This document shows, piece by piece, positions 4,332-5,676 of a stretch of DNA of 5,676 bases; within the stretch, counting starts at the first letter, position 1, and each line of letters starts with the position of its first letter. The stretch is taken from the NCBI GenBank assembly GCA_001831055.1, contig MIDO01000043.1, forward strand, positions 6,020-11,695, in the 5' to 3' direction. Origin of the DNA: Verrucomicrobia bacterium GWC2_42_7. GTDB lineage: Bacteria; Verrucomicrobiota; Verrucomicrobiia; Opitutales; GWC2-42-7-A. Both the position numbers and the translations under genes were made by a program. The notes beneath the pieces were generated by a model that saw nothing but the letters and a program-made list of their open reading frames with translations, did no database searches and was not told where the DNA came from.

Positions 4332-5612
4332 ATGATTTGGTTTTATCGAATAGCGTTTTTGCCTGTTTTCCTGGTAATGGGGCCCTATTACATATGGAGA
4401 ATGCTGAAACGTGGGGGGTATGGGCATCATTTTTATCATAGATTTGGGTGGGTGAGTTTTATTCCAAGAAGGAAGGGTTTTTTTAGGATATGGATTCAAG
4501 CTGTGAGTGTGGGTGAGGTTCAAGCGATAGAGCCATTGGTGAAGAAGCTGCGGGCGATGAATAAAGTTGAGGTTTTTTTGACAACAACGACCAGTACCGG
4601 ATATAGGCGTGCAAAAGATGTTTTTGGAGATAACTTGTTGGGAATCAACTTCTTCCCGTTGGATTTTTGGTTGTTTAGCTTCTTAAGTTGGAATCGAATA
4701 AAGCCAGATTTATGTATTTTAATGGAGGCAGAATTGTGGCCTGAACACATAAGGCAAGGGAAGAGTAGGGGCGTTCCGGTGTTGTTGATTAATGGTCGGA
4801 TGTCAGACGGTTCTTTTGAAAGGTATAAAAAGTGTAAGTGTGTAAGTAGGTTTTTGCTTAGACAGTTAGATTCCGTAGTCGCTTGTAGTGAGGGAGACAA
4901 AGAACGTTTCATAAGTTTGGGTGCTTCTGAGGAGTCGACAGTTGTTTCGGGTAATATGAAGCTCGATTTGGTCCTTGATCCACTGTCTGACAGCGAGAAA
5001 TTAACGTTAAAGGAAGAATTGGGTTTTTCGAAAGACGACATTGTTCTAATGGGAGCCTCCACCTGGTCTGGTGAGGAGAAGTGGTTGATGGATGTACAAA
5101 AGGATCTGTTGAATCAAGGGTTAAAAGTTGGCCTATTGCTAGTACCTCGTCACGCAGAGCGAAGGAATGAAATTATAGAACTATTTAACAGACAAAGATT
5201 TAAGTATTCAGTTCGTTCGACCAGGAAAAAATGCAATGGAGTGAATATAGTCTTAGCTGATACAACAGGTGAGCTAAAACGCTTAGTCCAAGTAACGGAT
5301 GTTGTCTTTGTCGGTAAAAGTCTGTTAGGGAACAAAGGCGGACAGTCTCCGATAGAAATAGCGGCAGCAGGGAAGGCCATGATCTATGGTTCTGCTATGA
5401 GCAATTTCCGAACAATTTGCCGCCAGTTAGAGTTCGCAGGTGGCGCTATTAAAGTCTCAGATGAAAAAGAAGGGGCCCTTATTCTAAAAAGTCTGTTATT
5501 CAACAAACCCGCACGTGATAAGCTGTCTTACAACTCACTACAATGGTTTAAACAAAATAAAGGCGCCGTCGACCGTACCTTAGAATATATCAAAAAAGAA
5601 GGCATTGGATAG
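4332..5612 (+). CDS. waaA: 3-deoxy-D-manno-octulosonic acid (Kdo) transferase
   Basis: WaaA (KdtA) transfers Kdo from CMP-Kdo to the lipid A precursor at the cytoplasmic face of the inner membrane, starting the LPS core. The 426-aa product equals the family's usual length (about 425). An N-terminal membrane anchor (about 5-25) is followed by a positively charged stretch and RFG (37-39). The N-terminal Rossmann domain carries VSVGE (58-62), whose E62 is the expected catalytic base, TTTTSTGY (84-91), FPLD (108-111), MEAELWP (131-137) and NGRMSDGSFERY (154-165). The C-terminal domain has VSGNMKLD (205-212), GASTWSGEE (241-249), LVPRHAERR (270-278), ADTTGEL (309-315), and GGQSPIEIAAAGK (336-348) followed by SNFRTI (357-362), the sugar-nucleotide site. 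How many Kdo units it adds cannot be read from the sequence. Its presence shows the cell makes LPS. Identity is secure. Confidence 0.96.
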   Translation: MIWFYRIAFLPVFLVMGPYYIWRMLKRGGYGHHFYHRFGWVSFIPRRKGFFRIWIQAVSVGEVQAIEPLVKKLRAMNKVEVFLTTTTSTGYRRAKDVFGDNLLGINFFPLDFWLFSFLSWNRIKPDLCILMEAELWPEHIRQGKSRGVPVLLINGRMSDGSFERYKKCKCVSRFLLRQLDSVVACSEGDKERFISLGASEESTVVSGNMKLDLVLDPLSDSEKLTLKEELGFSKDDIVLMGASTWSGEEKWLMDVQKDLLNQGLKVGLLLVPRHAERRNEIIELFNRQRFKYSVRSTRKKCNGVNIVLADTTGELKRLVQVTDVVFVGKSLLGNKGGQSPIEIAAAGKAMIYGSAMSNFRTICRQLEFAGGAIKVSDEKEGALILKSLLFNKPARDKLSYNSLQWFKQNKGAVDRTLEYIKKEGIG

Positions 5613-5676
5613 AAATTGTGCTTTGGGAGATTTTCAAAAATCCATTTTGAGTCTCGCTAGAGTTAAATGTATAGCG

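Noticed and set aside
4520..5062. 180-codon open frame on the - strand within waaA
   Set aside because: It is antisense to strongly conserved WaaA motifs, has no recognisable domain and no ribosome binding context; it is a shadow of the real frame.
5613..5676. Possible fifth repeat copy or edge hairpin (CGCTA 5655-5659 with TAGCG 5672-5676)
   Set aside because: Resemblance to hairpin 1 is partial, the core is absent and the window ends within the structure; too weak to call.

Overview
The window holds five protein genes, all on the + strand, separated by gaps rich in perfect or near-perfect palindromes. In order they are: the 3' part of a fused secDF, miaA, a trans-polyprenyl diphosphate synthase, a small Nudix hydrolase, and waaA (Kdo transferase). 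No rRNA, tRNA, CRISPR array or transposase gene was recognised.

Organism: waaA implies a Gram-negative cell with Kdo-containing lipopolysaccharide. SecD is joined to SecF in one reading frame: the first residues in the window are the last membrane helix of SecD and run straight into SecF. Base composition is moderate (roughly 42-48% GC in most genes by partial hand counts). A fused SecDF in an LPS-making bacterium, with the style of these proteins, fits the Planctomycetota-Verrucomicrobiota-Chlamydiota group, most likely a verrucomicrobial (Opitutae-like) lineage. This is an inference from memory of the families, not a database result.

Layout: 1-1053 secDF, cut by the left edge. 1054-1382 is non-coding, with two stem-loops and composite repeat A. 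1383-2255 is miaA. 2256-2708 is non-coding, with inverted repeat B, an imperfect palindrome and repeat C. 2709-3656 is the polyprenyl synthase. 3750-4208 is the Nudix gene, AT-rich with atypical codons. 4209-4331 is partial repeat D followed by the waaA ribosome binding site. 4332-5612 is waaA. 5613-5676 is a short tail with nothing recognisable.

Function: four genes are housekeeping envelope or isoprenoid genes. SecDF drives protein export. MiaA and the polyprenyl synthase both consume isoprenoid diphosphates, for tRNA modification and for quinone or lipid-carrier side chains. WaaA attaches Kdo to lipid A. The Nudix gene looks like a later arrival.

The most interesting signal is not a gene. 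It is a composite element of about 105 bp, present three times plus one decayed copy. It consists of a GCG-based hairpin, a conserved 19-nt core, and a second long hairpin. The stems differ in sequence between copies but stay self-complementary, which points to selection on structure. In the gene orientation it lies directly upstream of miaA, the polyprenyl synthase and waaA, and the inverted copy B makes a bracket around miaA.
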